Positions 12,322 to 25,418 of a stretch of DNA of 64,000 bases are shown here, one piece after another; the first letter of the stretch is position 1; each line of letters begins with the position of its first letter. Where the stretch lies: contig HG738138.1 of NCBI GenBank assembly GCA_000499405.2, forward strand, positions 13,145,208 to 13,209,207, in the 5' to 3' direction. Position numbers and translations under genes: made by a program. A model generated the notes under the pieces. It searched no databases. It worked only from the letters and a program-made list of their open reading frames with translations, and was not told the DNA's origin. Source of the DNA: Onchocerca volvulus. Its lineage: Eukaryota; Nematoda; Chromadorea; Rhabditida; Onchocercidae.

Positions 12322-15300
12322 AACGATTTATTCATTCCACCGCGCTACCTATAAAATTAATATGTTGCAAATATATACATTTATGTGCAATGAAATGAAT
12401 CCGGACAAAAAACGTTTTTGGATTGGTCCAATGAGACTTTCTGAAAATCGAACTGTCTCAAAAATGAAAAAATGACTAATTCAGTTGTTCAATTTAGGAA
12501 GTTCGTTTGAATAGACTCCTAAAGTTGCAAAAATACCGTCAGTACTTTTTGCCAAATATTTCCAATTTCATTGTTATGATTATTACAATAATTTGTTGAA
12601 GCTATGGTTCCTCCAGTTTCCCTGACAGATCCAAAAATTAGCGCAACTATTACCGTTATCATCTTCGTGAATTAATGGCTTCATTATCATGATTATTGTC
12701 ATCATTATTATAATTGAGTATGCCCATACCTTCGCTAAGAATAAAATGAAGCTACAGCAAATTAAGAAACAACATTAGAAAGAACAGGAAAATTCTAAGT
12801 TCAGTAATTTTCTTGCTATAATTAGAAATACTTCAACAATTTCGCATATTTTCCCATTTCTCCTTTAAGGCGATCCTAACTTGCTTCTATCCTTTGTAAG
12901 ATAATTCATGTGCTTTGCATAGCGTCAAAGAACCTATAATGCTTCGCAATTCAAGCATCAATTCGTAAATGAAATTATCCTCAACCATCGATTGAATTGT
13001 TGCAGATTAATCCTACTGTAATTTTGTTAATCGCGAGGATACAGTGAGCTACATTATCTTCACAATAACTGATTTTGTTTTCTTGTTCTAACTGATTTGA
13101 TGATGTCATGTTTTCGTCCTGTTTTAGAAGAAATAGAAGTTGAAATGATACTGCAATAATTTTGGAGCCTGGACTTCGACATTTTTTCTCCCAGCTGTAA
13201 TTTGAATCAAATAATCAAGAAATGCTTCCCGCTTAATTTTCCGAAGAATGACAAAAGTGAATAGGTTATAGCGAAAAAAACGGATAAACATAGATAATGA
13301 GTAGTAGTCTGTTCGAAAAAGACCAAAATGCCTTTAATACACGGTAAGTTTATTAATAGATGCAAATATAAAAACAGGAAATCTAACGTTAACTGCATTC
13401 TTAGATTGATTCTGTTCCATTTCCGAGCCTTTCCAACCCCATCTACCTTTAGAGTTGTTGCTCCTAGCATCACGAAATTTTTTTAAAATTATGTCTGTTG
13501 CAACAAAGACGAATTCTGTATAGCAACGGAATAATTACGAACAAAAGACTATCCGAGTATATCCACTGACTCTGCTCCAAAATCCGGGCCTTTTATATCC
13601 TTCCGGGACTCCTCCTTCTTTCCTGATCTATGATTCGTCGCTTTAGGACTGGTCGACCTCGCTTTGTTTAGCTGTTGATCGGAGCATTTTGGCTGGAAAC
13701 ATGTCTGTCTCTTTATTTATTGTATTGGCGACAAATATGTTTACCGACTTGTTGGTCCATTTGAAACTTCACGCTTCTTGAACTTTACGATTCCCTGTTT
13801 ATATTAATTATAATGTTCGAATTTTTCCGACACGTGGTGCTTTTATTAAGATATCGCTGCTCGTCGTCGAATAACTAACTATTTAATCTCTCTTGAACTT
13901 CTGATATCCAGTGAATGTTGCCGTTAGTGGTACACTTCTCTGATGGATCGAATAAAAGAATGAATGAATTATTCCTCCTTGAATACCGCTTGACTTTCTA
14001 ATACACTTTTTCTCTTCCCATTGCTCCTCGTTATAGCCATGATCGTTTGTCCGTGTTTCAATTCGTTTAAACTGCTTTCCTTCAGCAAATTTACCATTTA
14101 TCTTTGTTGCGTCAACAAAAATGAATAATGCGGTTTGAGTCGAAATGAAATACGAATAATGCACCATGTACATTACGTATAGAGGTTTAATTTCAGCATT
14201 TTCTACATAGGCTAGAACCAACAAATGTCAGAGATGAAGAATCAATTGAACTCAATTTGTGAATCGATTTTTGGACAAGTCATTTTTTTTTTTTTTTTTT
14301 CTTGAATTTTAAACAGACTGAATAAAAATGGCGTGAGAGCGAGTGAAAATATGGAAAAAATTAATGAGGTCCTGTCAGAGCTGTTGTTTTTTCCAGTTAT
14401 GAATATCACACTGGTTGTAAATCCAGTTCCTTCTTTATTAAATTTTGCATAAATAAAATATTCAAGTATCATTAGGAAACTGTAATACGTTTCCGGGTAC
14501 CTATTTTTCACAATTTTTAAACTGTTCTCTTTTGCAATTCTCACTGTATGTCTCGTTATCTATTATTTTATTTGAAAAAAAGTCAAGTTTTCAAACAGAT
14601 CTTTGTATGAATTAATTATCGAGAATCCCAAATATCCACAAAGTTCAATCTCAATCTTTAAAAAAAAAAGCTCAGCATATCCAATGTTGTTATTTACCAA
14701 TTTCATTAAAGATGATTACGCCAATCGAATGTTTGAACAGAAGATTTTTGGCCTTAGTGATATTTCGAGCCCATCTGAAAGAAAATGAAATATTGATGAG
14801 AGATCTGCTTAACATGTATGTAGTTCTGAAGCTGATCTTTTATTTGCATCTAGTTTGCTGCGCAGCGTTACTATGATTGTGGCAGTGAAAATGAATGAAA
14901 AATGAAATGAAATTAAATAATTGGTTACACTGAAATAATATTAGCAATTATTTTGTAATTTTTTCTCTTATGGAGAAAAATTTTGGAATGAAATTTATTT
15001 TTCAGTTTTCTCTCTTTTTTTTTTTTTTTCATTTGCATTCTGATTCTTTTCAAATCTTTCTCTAGTATGTGCAAAATTTTTTTGAAAATGATTCACAAAA
15101 AACTTCAAAAATGATAGCTCCTAGAAGCAATACATTTTTTTGCTTTTTTTTTTTTGGATGACCAAATTCCTTCCAACTATAAAACCAAAAAGAATAATAA
15201 GTTCATATATATGCAATAGAAAGTGAAAGTTGCAAATTTAATTAAGGATGAAAAATATTCCATTTTCGTTAATTTTTAAAGCTATTTCTGGTATAATAAG

Positions 15301-16454
15301 AAATTTTAATTCTAAGCTGTTATAACCAATTCTTTATTTCGAACACTTGATTTTACTATGACAAATCTTTACGCCATCTTTCCTTACCCGTCCTTATTTC
15401 TCACCAGAATGCCATCAGAAGGAAGACATGTGTTTAGAATTCAAAAGTTTCAGAACTTCAGTATAGCGCTTCCAAAAAAAAAAAGAAAAAAAAATAGGTA
15501 TAAGGCTGTTGTGTCATTTCATTTCGCAACTCATTTGAATCACATGAAGTGAAATTTGTTCCAAGCACCGATCGCAATAGTGGCGTCAATTCCAATTTTT
15601 CATCCTGATTTTACATAACTCTTAGCAGTAAATTTATTTCCATATAAATTTATATTTAATATGCCAGAACTGAGCAAATCTGCTACTATGTTTTGAAGAT
15701 GACATCTGTTTTTAAAAAAGTTTTAAATCGATTGTGTATATAACATCCTCCAGAAAATCGATTTCTTATAAAACGATTTCGCATAAAACATTGTCGACTT
15801 GTCGTTTACTGAAATGAACGTAATGAGAAGCAATTGGATCAGCTATGTGCCATTTGATGTTAGTGTGGTTTGATTAAGTTGATATTTCAATTAAGCAAGT
15901 TCAAAAACAACATTTCTGAATTTTTTCATCAATCAGGTTCACCCGCGGAAAAAGACGAATAGAACAGAGAAATACGAAAAATTAATGAAGAAGAGGTATC
16001 GGGAGGAGGGTGAAAGGGATGCGGAGGAGGAAACAAGTTTCGCTACAAGTGAAAAGTAAAAAAAAACTGAAAGTAGCTGAGAGCGAAATTAAAACGCTAT
16101 TTTCAAGTGAATGGTTGACAAGGATGTGCTTTCCTTCCTGTTCAGCACCGCAAGAGACAGGGAGTTCGAGGTGGAGGAACGGGAGAAGGCGGTGCCTATG
16201 TTTTGGATTATTAGAATGATACGTATCCGGTTGTTTCAACCATTAAATACGTAGCCATTTCGCTTTTTGAAGAAAAAAAACCAATCGATATTGCAATTTT
16301 CAAGCGTCACATATTTCTGAAATTTCCTACTAATCACTGAAGCATCATTCCGGCTCAGCCTTCCTTTTCGTAAATTCAGTTTGTTTTCAAATGACAAGTA
16401 GTAAATTATTTACATGTTGAAAGATGTATTCATATTCTTTAATTTCTTTTCTAC

Positions 16455-16538
16455 ATGTTTTTAGCAGTAAAAGAAATCTCCGCTGCGCTGCAGCAACGTT
16501 CGAAACGGGGAAGGGGACAGGAAGAGTCGGCGACACTT
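16455..16538 (+). other. Possible short exon in a G+C-richer patch
   Basis: An acceptor (TTTTTAG, ending near 16465) is followed by about 25 open codons that include a basic QQRSKRGRGQEE segment, then a GTAAG donor. A second purine-rich exon-like piece lies at 15940-16060, ending at a GTAAAA site. Base composition differs from the surroundings. I cannot join these into a complete gene and do not recognise the peptide. Confidence 0.2.
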
Positions 16539-18641
16539 CGGATAAGTAAGAATAGTTTATTACCATTAGCACTTCTATACATGCTATTTTTTATTTCAGC
16601 ATACTTTGAAGCATTTTTAGCGCTGATTCGCATTTCATTTCTCTTTTGATCATCTTTGATTCCTTCAGTAAAATGGAAAAAAGAAAAGAATGGTAAGAAA
16701 AAAGGGAGACACTTGCCCTCCTCTCTTTTGGTTTTTATATCAAATGAGCAGGATTCAAATTATCCTGTGTAGCATAGGACTTCCTGAAAGTCATTGCTGA
16801 TTGTACAATTGCTTCTGCTTTCCTTGCTTACAGTTTAGTAATTTGGAATTTCTTGAATTCTACTTTTTAATTTGTCCAATTTAAGTACATCCAATTACAG
16901 TTGATAAATTATGTTCAGTCACACTTTTTGACTAATCAGCTGCTCTCTTTTTCAATTATTTATAAGTTTTTGAGATTATACATGGAGCTTTAAAGAAGAA
17001 AAGAAAAGGATGTGTAAGAAGTATATTCTGGCATAAAAACTGCATTTACAATGATAAATGCGGCAATACTTCGTAATCCGCATACATATTTTCTATCAAT
17101 TTAATTGATAGCGGAATCGCACAGCGAGGATTCAAAATTCTTTCAAAATCCACGGATATTTTCAAACATTACAAAAAAAAAACAAGCTATTGCAACCGAT
17201 TTTCGCTTTACTGTAAAAAGTCTGAAATACAATTGGGAATTTTATTATAGGGGTAATAAACTCATTTTGTTTTGTAAGTATAATCTCGAATTACTCTTTC
17301 CAACAAAGATTCAACATGGCGGTCCCCAATAATAACCTTTCAATTGTGTAATGATTTCCTGATTCTTTCATTCATTGCCATTCTATTTGTTTTCTTGTGA
17401 GCGAATTGGCAAGTAGTACTGATAAAAAAAAAAAGATAAAAAATGAGATAACTAGGAACTGTCCATTTCAGAATATTATTTCCTGAAATAAATACACAGC
17501 AGTTATGATTAAAGTTTTGAGATTCCGCATGGTTTTCTTTTTATTCCTGAAAAAAACAAATTTGGACATGTTTGACATTACGTTCGAATTTCTTAGGGAA
17601 ACTGGCTTCGGTTCTGTCTTTTGAATGAAGGCAAATTTTATCTGAGATAATTTCGTTGCTGGAATATCTGATATTTATGTATCAATTAAACTTCAAAATT
17701 CTAGCCGATGTAGCGTATAACATTGTTCATTTGGTCTCATTAAATTACATCAGGTGAAAGCTATAGATACTCCTGTCTTTTTTTTTTTTTTCGATTGAAA
17801 TTTTTGAAAGATGGAAGCGGAAATTATCGAGAGATCTTTTTCAACTCAAAAACAATAAACATTAGAGGAAAAAAAAAGTTCATCTTTTTTCAAGAAGTCT
17901 GATAAAAGCAAGCGAATGTATCAGATAATTTGTGGATATATTAATTTGGAACGGCATAAGTGATAAATATTCATCCGAGTAAATTCCGTTATATTTAACT
18001 GTTATTATTATGTCCTTTCTCGCAGTGCTGCTGGAAAGATCTTAAGAAGGTGTGAAATAAAGTTAGCCTTTATTAAAGGCAGATAATCTTGATATTGTCC
18101 GAGGAACTTGAATCAAACTCTTGCGCTATCATTTTACTTGCCCAAAAAGAATTTCCATTATCTTTCGGTTCCTCACACGTTCTTATATTTCGAAAGATGA
18201 AAAGCAATATTATTCATTTGCTATCAAATTCATTTTGCTTTGTGACTGCCAGGTAACATATATCCTTCTCTGCTCTTTTACAGCCATTTTATTTTGCCAA
18301 TACATTTTCTATTTTGTAATTATAGAAAATTCCTGATGGGCTGAATCCATTCAATGATGAGAATTGAACCTCTGACACATTTATAATTACACTGAACTCC
18401 AGCAATAATACCAAAGGTTATGTTAGGTGATGTCGAGGTGAGTGACGAGCTCACTTCATCCCGTGTTTTTTCTATGCTAAAAGTGAGCAGTATTTTGTCT
18501 AAGTCATCTTCAATCTTTAAAATGCCAGTTCTTGCTTGCTTAAATGCTTGCTGATAGTACTTGCACGAATTCTCATTACAGTATGACGAAGGAGCGCTTA
18601 TCAGTCACCGTAGTGACATGTGATAGCTGTAAGTGATAGGT

Positions 18642-18767
18642 ATGAAAGGTAGCAGAATGAAATGGAATGGAATGAGCCAGGTGAGTTGCTTCCTCGGGAA
18701 GAGCAAAAAGGAGAGCAAGGCAGCAGCAGCAGCAGCTATCGACGGGATTGAAGAAAATGTGAAATAA
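18642..18767 (+). other. Short open frame (41 codons) with a poly-Ala run
   Basis: The ATG opens a 41-residue frame containing FLGKSKKESK followed by six Ala encoded by a CAG/GCA run, then IDGIEENVK and TAA. A strong AGCCAG/GTGAGT donor overlaps codon 13, so the beginning could instead be a first coding exon. It lies in a purine-rich, G+C-richer patch. There is no recognised family. Confidence 0.2.
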
Positions 18768-19354
18768 TTGAAAGTGGGAGAAAAGGGCAATGATACCTGA
18801 AGTGGAATAGAATGATTTGAAATGAAGAACTGGAAGAGAGAGGGAGAGAGCATTGGAACGATGGAGGGGCAGAACTTCGACTGATGGAAAACAACAAATT
18901 TCAAGAAAGTAAGAGAAGAGCCATTGAAAGTGCAAGCATTGGAATGAATGAAAGGCCATTTGATGATGTACTTGGGGCATGTCGCTCGCTCATTGCTTGC
19001 TCTATGCCCGTTTTGTTCTTTTTTGAAATATTTGAAGGAAAAGAAAGAAACAGGATGGAAGTAGCCATATCGGAACGCTTCTCAGTGTCATCCTCTTTTT
19101 CCGGATCCATCTATCTCTCTTCCGAAATCTTCCTCTACCTTCCTTTTCTTCATCCCGGTTTTGATATCATTTCAGATCGATTGTACTGACCGGAGATAAT
19201 TAATTAGAACAATCCTCTCCCCGAAAGGCTTCCTTGGAGAAAACGATGTCTACCATCAAAGCAGCAGCACATCTATCATTCACTGATATGTACTTTTTGT
19301 TATTGAGTAAGGTGTCATCTGTGGCAATCATTGCACAATTGGTTTTTCCTTCTT

Positions 19355-19400
19355 TTCTTCCTTCCCTTTCTCTCTCTTTCTCTCTCTCTTTCTCTTTCGA
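19355..19400. repeat. CT-rich (TCTCTT) tract
   Basis: A pyrimidine-only run of CTTCC, TCTCTC and TCTTT units. It follows a purine-rich patch a few hundred bases upstream, so the two give opposite strand asymmetry. Confidence 0.8.
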
Positions 19401-20343
19401 AATGAAAGAAGGCCTTTTCAGTTTCGGTATTTTTTTTAGCTAGGTGCAACGTGCATATGCTAAACTGTGATTTACGCATATTTTACTGGTTTATTATCAC
19501 GATTTGTTTACCCTCCTCATGATTTTACTAAACTATGTTATTATCATTATTATGCACATACTCTCATCATCATCGTCAGCAGGGATAAGCCTTATGGAAT
19601 CAGTGAAACTATGGTCATCACATTATTATCTGACTTTCGTCATTATCATTCTCAGTCTGTTTATGTTTTAGTATTATTATCGCTTTCAGTATCACAACCA
19701 ATTAACAGTACTGGCCTTGTCATTGATACTGTCACTGTTACGAAATCTTTCATCTCAGTTTTTCTCATCATCATTATAACTCATTATCATATATTGTTAT
19801 TTTATGTTCAGTAGCATCTGATAATCGTAGTCTCTGAAGAGTATCCTTTAAGAGAGGCTAATAAATGGAGAGATCTTGTTCCGAACTATAAATGATTGTA
19901 ATCCCTTAAAGCTATAGAAGTTGTACAATATTCAAATCTAGCTCCCTTTAGCATCTTCTCGACTTGAAGTCTTAGTGCTGCAGTTTCGTTTTCTTCTGCT
20001 ACATCTTCTCCAAAGCATTCTTAAGGCTTATTTTAGGCCACCGTTTCCATTGTACCTACAACGAATTGCCGTACCCTCTAGAGTACTTGATCCGTGATAA
20101 GCAGAATCATATGCAGATTCAAAAGTCTTGAGTTGTGAAGATGTTTATGCATAAGCTAGTAGCTCGCTCATCGACTTTGTCCTGAAATCCTCAGCATTAT
20201 ATTTTGGTTCAGGCATATATTTCATTCTGCTTGAGTAGTTAAGAGAATACTGTATGTTTGAGCGACCATTAATGTATTAATAATAATGATAGGAGCTAAT
20301 AAATGATGTTAAAAATAAAATGAATTATTAGAAGGATAATCAG

Positions 20344-20574
20344 TGTTTGTTACTATACAACATCATTATTCTATTAGCGATCTTACGGATAGATGCTAAT
20401 AGCAGTAGCACAAATAATGAAAGTAAACTACCATCAATAAAAAGCGTGAGCACTGAGCGAAATTCTGTGAATTTCTCTTTAGAGAACGAAGGAAAGAATT
20501 CTTTATCATCTTCCAGATATAATGAAAGAATTGATAACACATATATTAACAGCGAATATGTTGCAAGTAGTAAT
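20344..20574 (+). other. Possible exon of a small secreted Ser/Asn-rich peptide
   Basis: After an AATCAG acceptor-like site, 76 codons stay open to TAG. The frame begins with a hydrophobic core (YNIIILLAILRI) then DANSSSTNN, which looks like a signal peptide and cleavage region. A Ser/Asn/Glu-rich hydrophilic tail follows. There is no ATG in frame, so a start would have to come from an upstream exon that I could not find. The length is compatible with chance. Confidence 0.22.
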
Positions 20575-20912
20575 TAGCTGGTGGAAAATTAGTAGAGTAA
20601 CTTACCAGTAACACTTTTATTTTCCATAACATTTGAAGCATGAATTGGTGAGCCATCAAATGAATTGATTTAATGCATTGACTTCGTGTAAAGCGTTCTT
20701 AATAATGTGGTTGAAGAGTCGAAAGTGCTTTGGATGTCAACAAGCCATGAGTGAAATAGCAAATAAGCTTAGCTTGGCTTGGCTATGTACGCATGTTTAT
20801 ACATGTTCATAGATTGCTGCCATTATCCCTATGCTTTCCAGGCATATGTTGTTACCACAAAGTCGATTTTCTTCATAGCCTAATATACAGACATAAGTTT
20901 TGTCATTGAAAT

Positions 20913-21482
20913 TCATTTCTGGATAAATCTTTGGATTCTCTGTTTGTCTTGTGTCATCATTTTCAAAACTGACGGATCTGCTTTATATTTCTCCATCAGC
21001 TGTGTCCACGACCGCTTAATCGAAATTGAAATTGTTTGGGTAGGCTGCACTTCGTTTCTCGTTTTGAAGTGCTTGTTTTTACGTACTATTCTATAATATT
21101 TAGAAAGTTCCCTTTTACGCTCCACAACAATGGTTAGAACGCTGAATGAATCAGCTATGCTAAAAAGTGCGCAAACTTTGCTGAAAATCATGAATTTTAA
21201 TAATCCGTATGATAATCGTTAAAATACTTGATCTTCTTTTACGCTCTACCTCATAAATTGCCCCTTACTGGAATGATATCAATTAACCACAGGCATTTGC
21301 TATGTAATTTTTTCCCACTGGTTTTCCAGATGTAATTGGTTTTGTGAGGTAAGTTATGTTGTTCTAGAAGTATATAGCATTGTCGTTCGATCAATTGTTT
21401 GAAGCAGTATAAATAGTATTTTATTTTGATGATTGAAGACATCCAAATAATTAAAATTTTGTGACTTAACGATCTGGAAAGA
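20913..21482 (-). other. Two exon-like open segments, family unknown
   Basis: On the minus strand a segment from about 21482 to 21273 begins after a TTTTTTCTTTCCAG acceptor and ends at a CCA/GTAAGG donor. It encodes about 70 residues rich in Lys, His and aromatics. About 80 bases further, a second open segment runs to TGA at 20913; it is basic and ends KQRIQRFIQK. The simplest acceptor for the second piece is out of phase with the first by two bases, so I have no consistent joined model. It could be a decayed gene or two chance frames. Confidence 0.25.
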
Positions 21483-24400
21483 AAAAATATCTTACTTTCA
21501 TGCAGCAAAATATAACATAGCATCATTCAAATTATGTATTATAATGTTTAAATAATATAATACCAGAAGTAATATTATACTAGAACCATTCTTAATCCTT
21601 CTAATCATGAAATCTTGTTGCAACGTGTTTCTTAATACATTTACACTATTTCGATAGCATAAATTCTGCTTCCTCTAAATTATTTGATTCCAAGTAGCGG
21701 ATCCCGATCACGTGATTCCAGGATAGGTCAGGTTTTCGATTCGAGAAAATAAAGACACGCTAATTATATCCTTAGAATTTTCCAGATTTGTCCAAATTTT
21801 CTCTATTTCGACCAGTTATTGCATAATTTTCACTTTTAAAACACTTATATTAATGATTTTAACTATTTTAACTTTATACTGATATAAGTATGGCATCTTT
21901 TAACTAATTATATGGACACATTTTAACTGCATAGTGTATGTCGAAGTGCAATTTCTATTATTGCTGTTAGTTTCGTTCAACTCGCAATTTCTTGGCTTCT
22001 GTCATATAATTTGAAAATGCGGAATATCTCTAAAAAGCTTTCATTGGACTGCTTCATTTGATAAGATCATCATATTTTTAACTTTCATCATCAACACATT
22101 CAAGTTTCATTTTTTTCCAATTCAATTAGTGCATTTTATTTTACACAGTAACACCACCTTAATATCATTCTGTTGCACTTATGATGAATTCCAACTTTTT
22201 CATTATGATTTCTCCATTGTACGCAGCCAGTTCTTCCATTTACCTATAATACTTTTGCCAGAAAATTTTATAATTCTAATTTTTGGTCTCAAAATCCTTT
22301 AGTTGTCGACAGTCACATTAGCTTAAGAGAAATTTTCCTAATTTTCGAAGTGAATTAAATGGACATTAACTGGACAAAAGTTGACCAAAGTCTATAGTAG
22401 TTACATGATCCAGCAGTGTCCAGTTGTAAATTTTGCTTTTAGAAAATGATTCATTTTAATCAAAAATGATAGTCATTTTCCATACTCAGTGGATGCAGAA
22501 GTACTTATATTTTCTCCTATAAATGATCCAGCACACAAACGGGTTATCCGAGATAATAATGACTGTGCACTGCTGATTACTTCATTTAGAATTAAATGAG
22601 TGGCAAATTCGACAAACGTTATGCCTCAACTGGATGGTGAATCCCTCCAATTAGTGACAAAATAGGAATGGAGAAATAATTTTCAATTCAAATAAGAAAC
22701 GGTTGCATTCATTGTCCGCCCAATTTACCACTGAATGCAGAACATTTCGAGAATTTTTCCTTGCTCTTTAAAATAATAATAATAAGTGCTACAGTTAGTT
22801 TTTCACTTGTTTTTCATTTCGTTAACGAGACAGTTCGCCGTCATTCTCCAATCACTTAATCAAACAGTGTTTTTTTCTATACTCAAAAAAGATTGAGGAA
22901 TCATCCATAGGAATATAAGCCCCTTCCTTCCTCTATTTTCAAACTATCGATACCTTCACTTTCTTTATGATCTGTGAATTATCGTTCACTTTCATAATCC
23001 TTCACTGCTTTTCATATAGTATAGTAATTCTATCCTGAAAAAGAGACCATGAAAGAGGAATGAATTGCACTCTCAATTTCTCAGAAATAGTGCATTGCAC
23101 ATAGTCCTTTGTGGTCCACGAAAAATGATCGTTTTTTTGCACACTTAAATTGTCTTGAAATTAAATTTTCAAAATGCTTTAGACTATCTAAGCAACAAAC
23201 CAGCACTGTTTGTTACTGATGAGAAGAATGTTGGAAATTCAAACTTTAACATTGGCATCACCACTGGCTTTTCGGCTTTCTTCCCTGGATGCATAAATTA
23301 AATTGGATTATTCTCCAAGCTTTTACATAAACCAGTAAGAAATAGCTTGTAGTCCTTATTTCATTAAGGTCTAAACAACGTGGGGATAAAACATCGAATG
23401 ATGAAAAGGATCATAAATGATTATTACATTATAGAAGTAGAAAACTTTATCATATCAACGAGCAATTATGCTTCCTAGTACCGTCCAACAATTGATTCTG
23501 CTAAAAACGATGAGTTCGCAGGAATGGGATTGAGTTGCCGAACGGGGCGCTGGCATATTTCAGAATTGGTAAAGATTGTTTCAATGCCTCATAAAATCTA
23601 AATAAGTCAATTTACGATGCACGCAATGGTTTCGTTAGCCCAAAAGTCGCGCTAGATGGAAAAATTATGTACAGTAGATGAATGGTCAGTATATCATGAC
23701 CTTTCTCAGGTCAGAAAATAACCGTTAGTGTAACCAGCGAATAGTGAATATTCTGTGTTATGCGATCGCGCCATCGTTGATCGCGGGATTCCTTGAATTG
23801 TCATATCGTATCGTTCGTTTCTTTCTTTCTTTGCTGAAATTTGACTTTTCTTATCTTCTCGTCTGTTTGTCTGTTTTCATTTATGAACGTAAGTTTGTCT
23901 TACTCCAGTGTTATCTTGATATTGTTTCGGTTTATTTCAAATTTCTCGTTACTTTGTAACTCTGTCTTTGACCATTGGTGTTATTTCATCGAGTACTAAA
24001 AAATTTGCATATTTGTTCACTGCATCTTTTTTCATAGCTTATCAAAGTAAGCGAACGTATATATTGAAAATTATAATAATCATTTTCTGATGATTCATGG
24101 AACATTTCTCGTAAACATTTTGAGTACTAGTTCATGGTAAAGTAATTATTGTTTTAATTGGAAAACGGTCCTTGAAGAAACAGAGGTTGGAATATTTTCA
24201 ATGTTCCGGCTGTTGATAGCAAATGACGTGATAATTGAGGAATTGTTCTTCGTAACTTCCGATTGCAAAAAACTGACTAGTTAGATAGATTGATTTTCTG
24301 GTAATTTTTCCTTTCAGATACTAAACATTTCCTGTTTGGAGGTTGAAGGAAAGATCAAGTGGGGTACTGAGAGGACGCTGCCGTAGAACTAATCGATGCG

Positions 24401-25373
24401 AGCCTTAACAAATTGAATGAGGATCAAAGTTTAGCTAATTTGTTGCTTACTTTGCTAACATTATCCCATCCTCTTAACATTGCACTGATATGAAAAGAAC
24501 GGATGGATGACAAGAGAAATTCCGTAGGGAAATAGAAATGAATCGTGAAATATAGAATAGCTAGTTCTGTTTGAATTTAGACTGTAGATAATACTTACAT
24601 TACCGTGTTTGTAATTATTACTAGATGGAATCAAGGTAAATTGAATGGAGAATGTATCCGGGATTATGGATAGTAATAAAGTGATTTGAGTTAACCTGAT
24701 GTTTCCCTACATTTCAGGTGTTTTTGCTGTTTTTAAGATTCATGCTTAAAAAAATAGTCGTCTTTTCAAGCATATTTGGAAGTCATCAAGGTAGAAGGAA
24801 TCAACGATAGATGTGAATTGGTCTAAATTGATGTCACTGCTCAAAGTGCATCATTTCTTAATTTGCTTCTATCGATCTTTTCATAATTATTTATTAGAAG
24901 TAAGAAATTCCTGTTTCCATCAAAGATTTTCATGAAATAGCTGGACATCAATGTCTCGTGGATAGCGAAGTTTTCGGAATATAGCTGCAGGAGGTTGTCG
25001 CTCCGAACCTATCGATTCATTTCATAGTAGTATCTGGCATTTAAGAACAAGAAGAAGCGAGAGCAAAGTTAGGATTTATTTGAATTAGACTTGTGGAATT
25101 CCCTCCTTTGGATTTAAAGTTATCCGACATATATGAATCATGTTAGTAGCAGTAATAAATTCCTAGGAATGTAAGAATAATGCCATGGTTAATTTACATA
25201 CTGAACGGATTCATTTCTAGAGCGAGAATTGAACAGATCAATTTAGTTTCAAAAATGGCTGTTAATTTTAAGGTTGGCAAATTTTCAGATATTGGAAGTC
25301 TTCTTTCAGTGGGACTGGAAATCGAACGAAATATTTTCTCTTCACTAGATCCATCCATATGCTATACATATAG

Positions 25374-25374
<1 letters not shown>

Positions 25375-25413
<39 letters not shown>
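25375..25413 (+). repeat. (TG)n microsatellite
   Basis: About 19 perfect TG units, followed by TATATA. Confidence 0.97.

Positions 25414-25418
<5 letters not shown>

Noticed and set aside
13883..14544. Two minus-strand open frames of 113 and 100 codons
   Set aside because: No motif, no partner exons and compositions following local A+T bias. With about 7% stop codons per frame position, several frames of this length are expected by chance.
18355..18400. Reverse-strand GGTTCAATTC resembling a tRNA T-arm
   Set aside because: The flanks do not give a cloverleaf and no CCA-proximal stem is visible.
18576..18980. 134-codon minus-strand open frame, the second longest listed for the window
   Set aside because: It is rich in Leu, Phe, His and Cys runs because it is the complement of a purine-rich tract; it has no domain and no splice partners.
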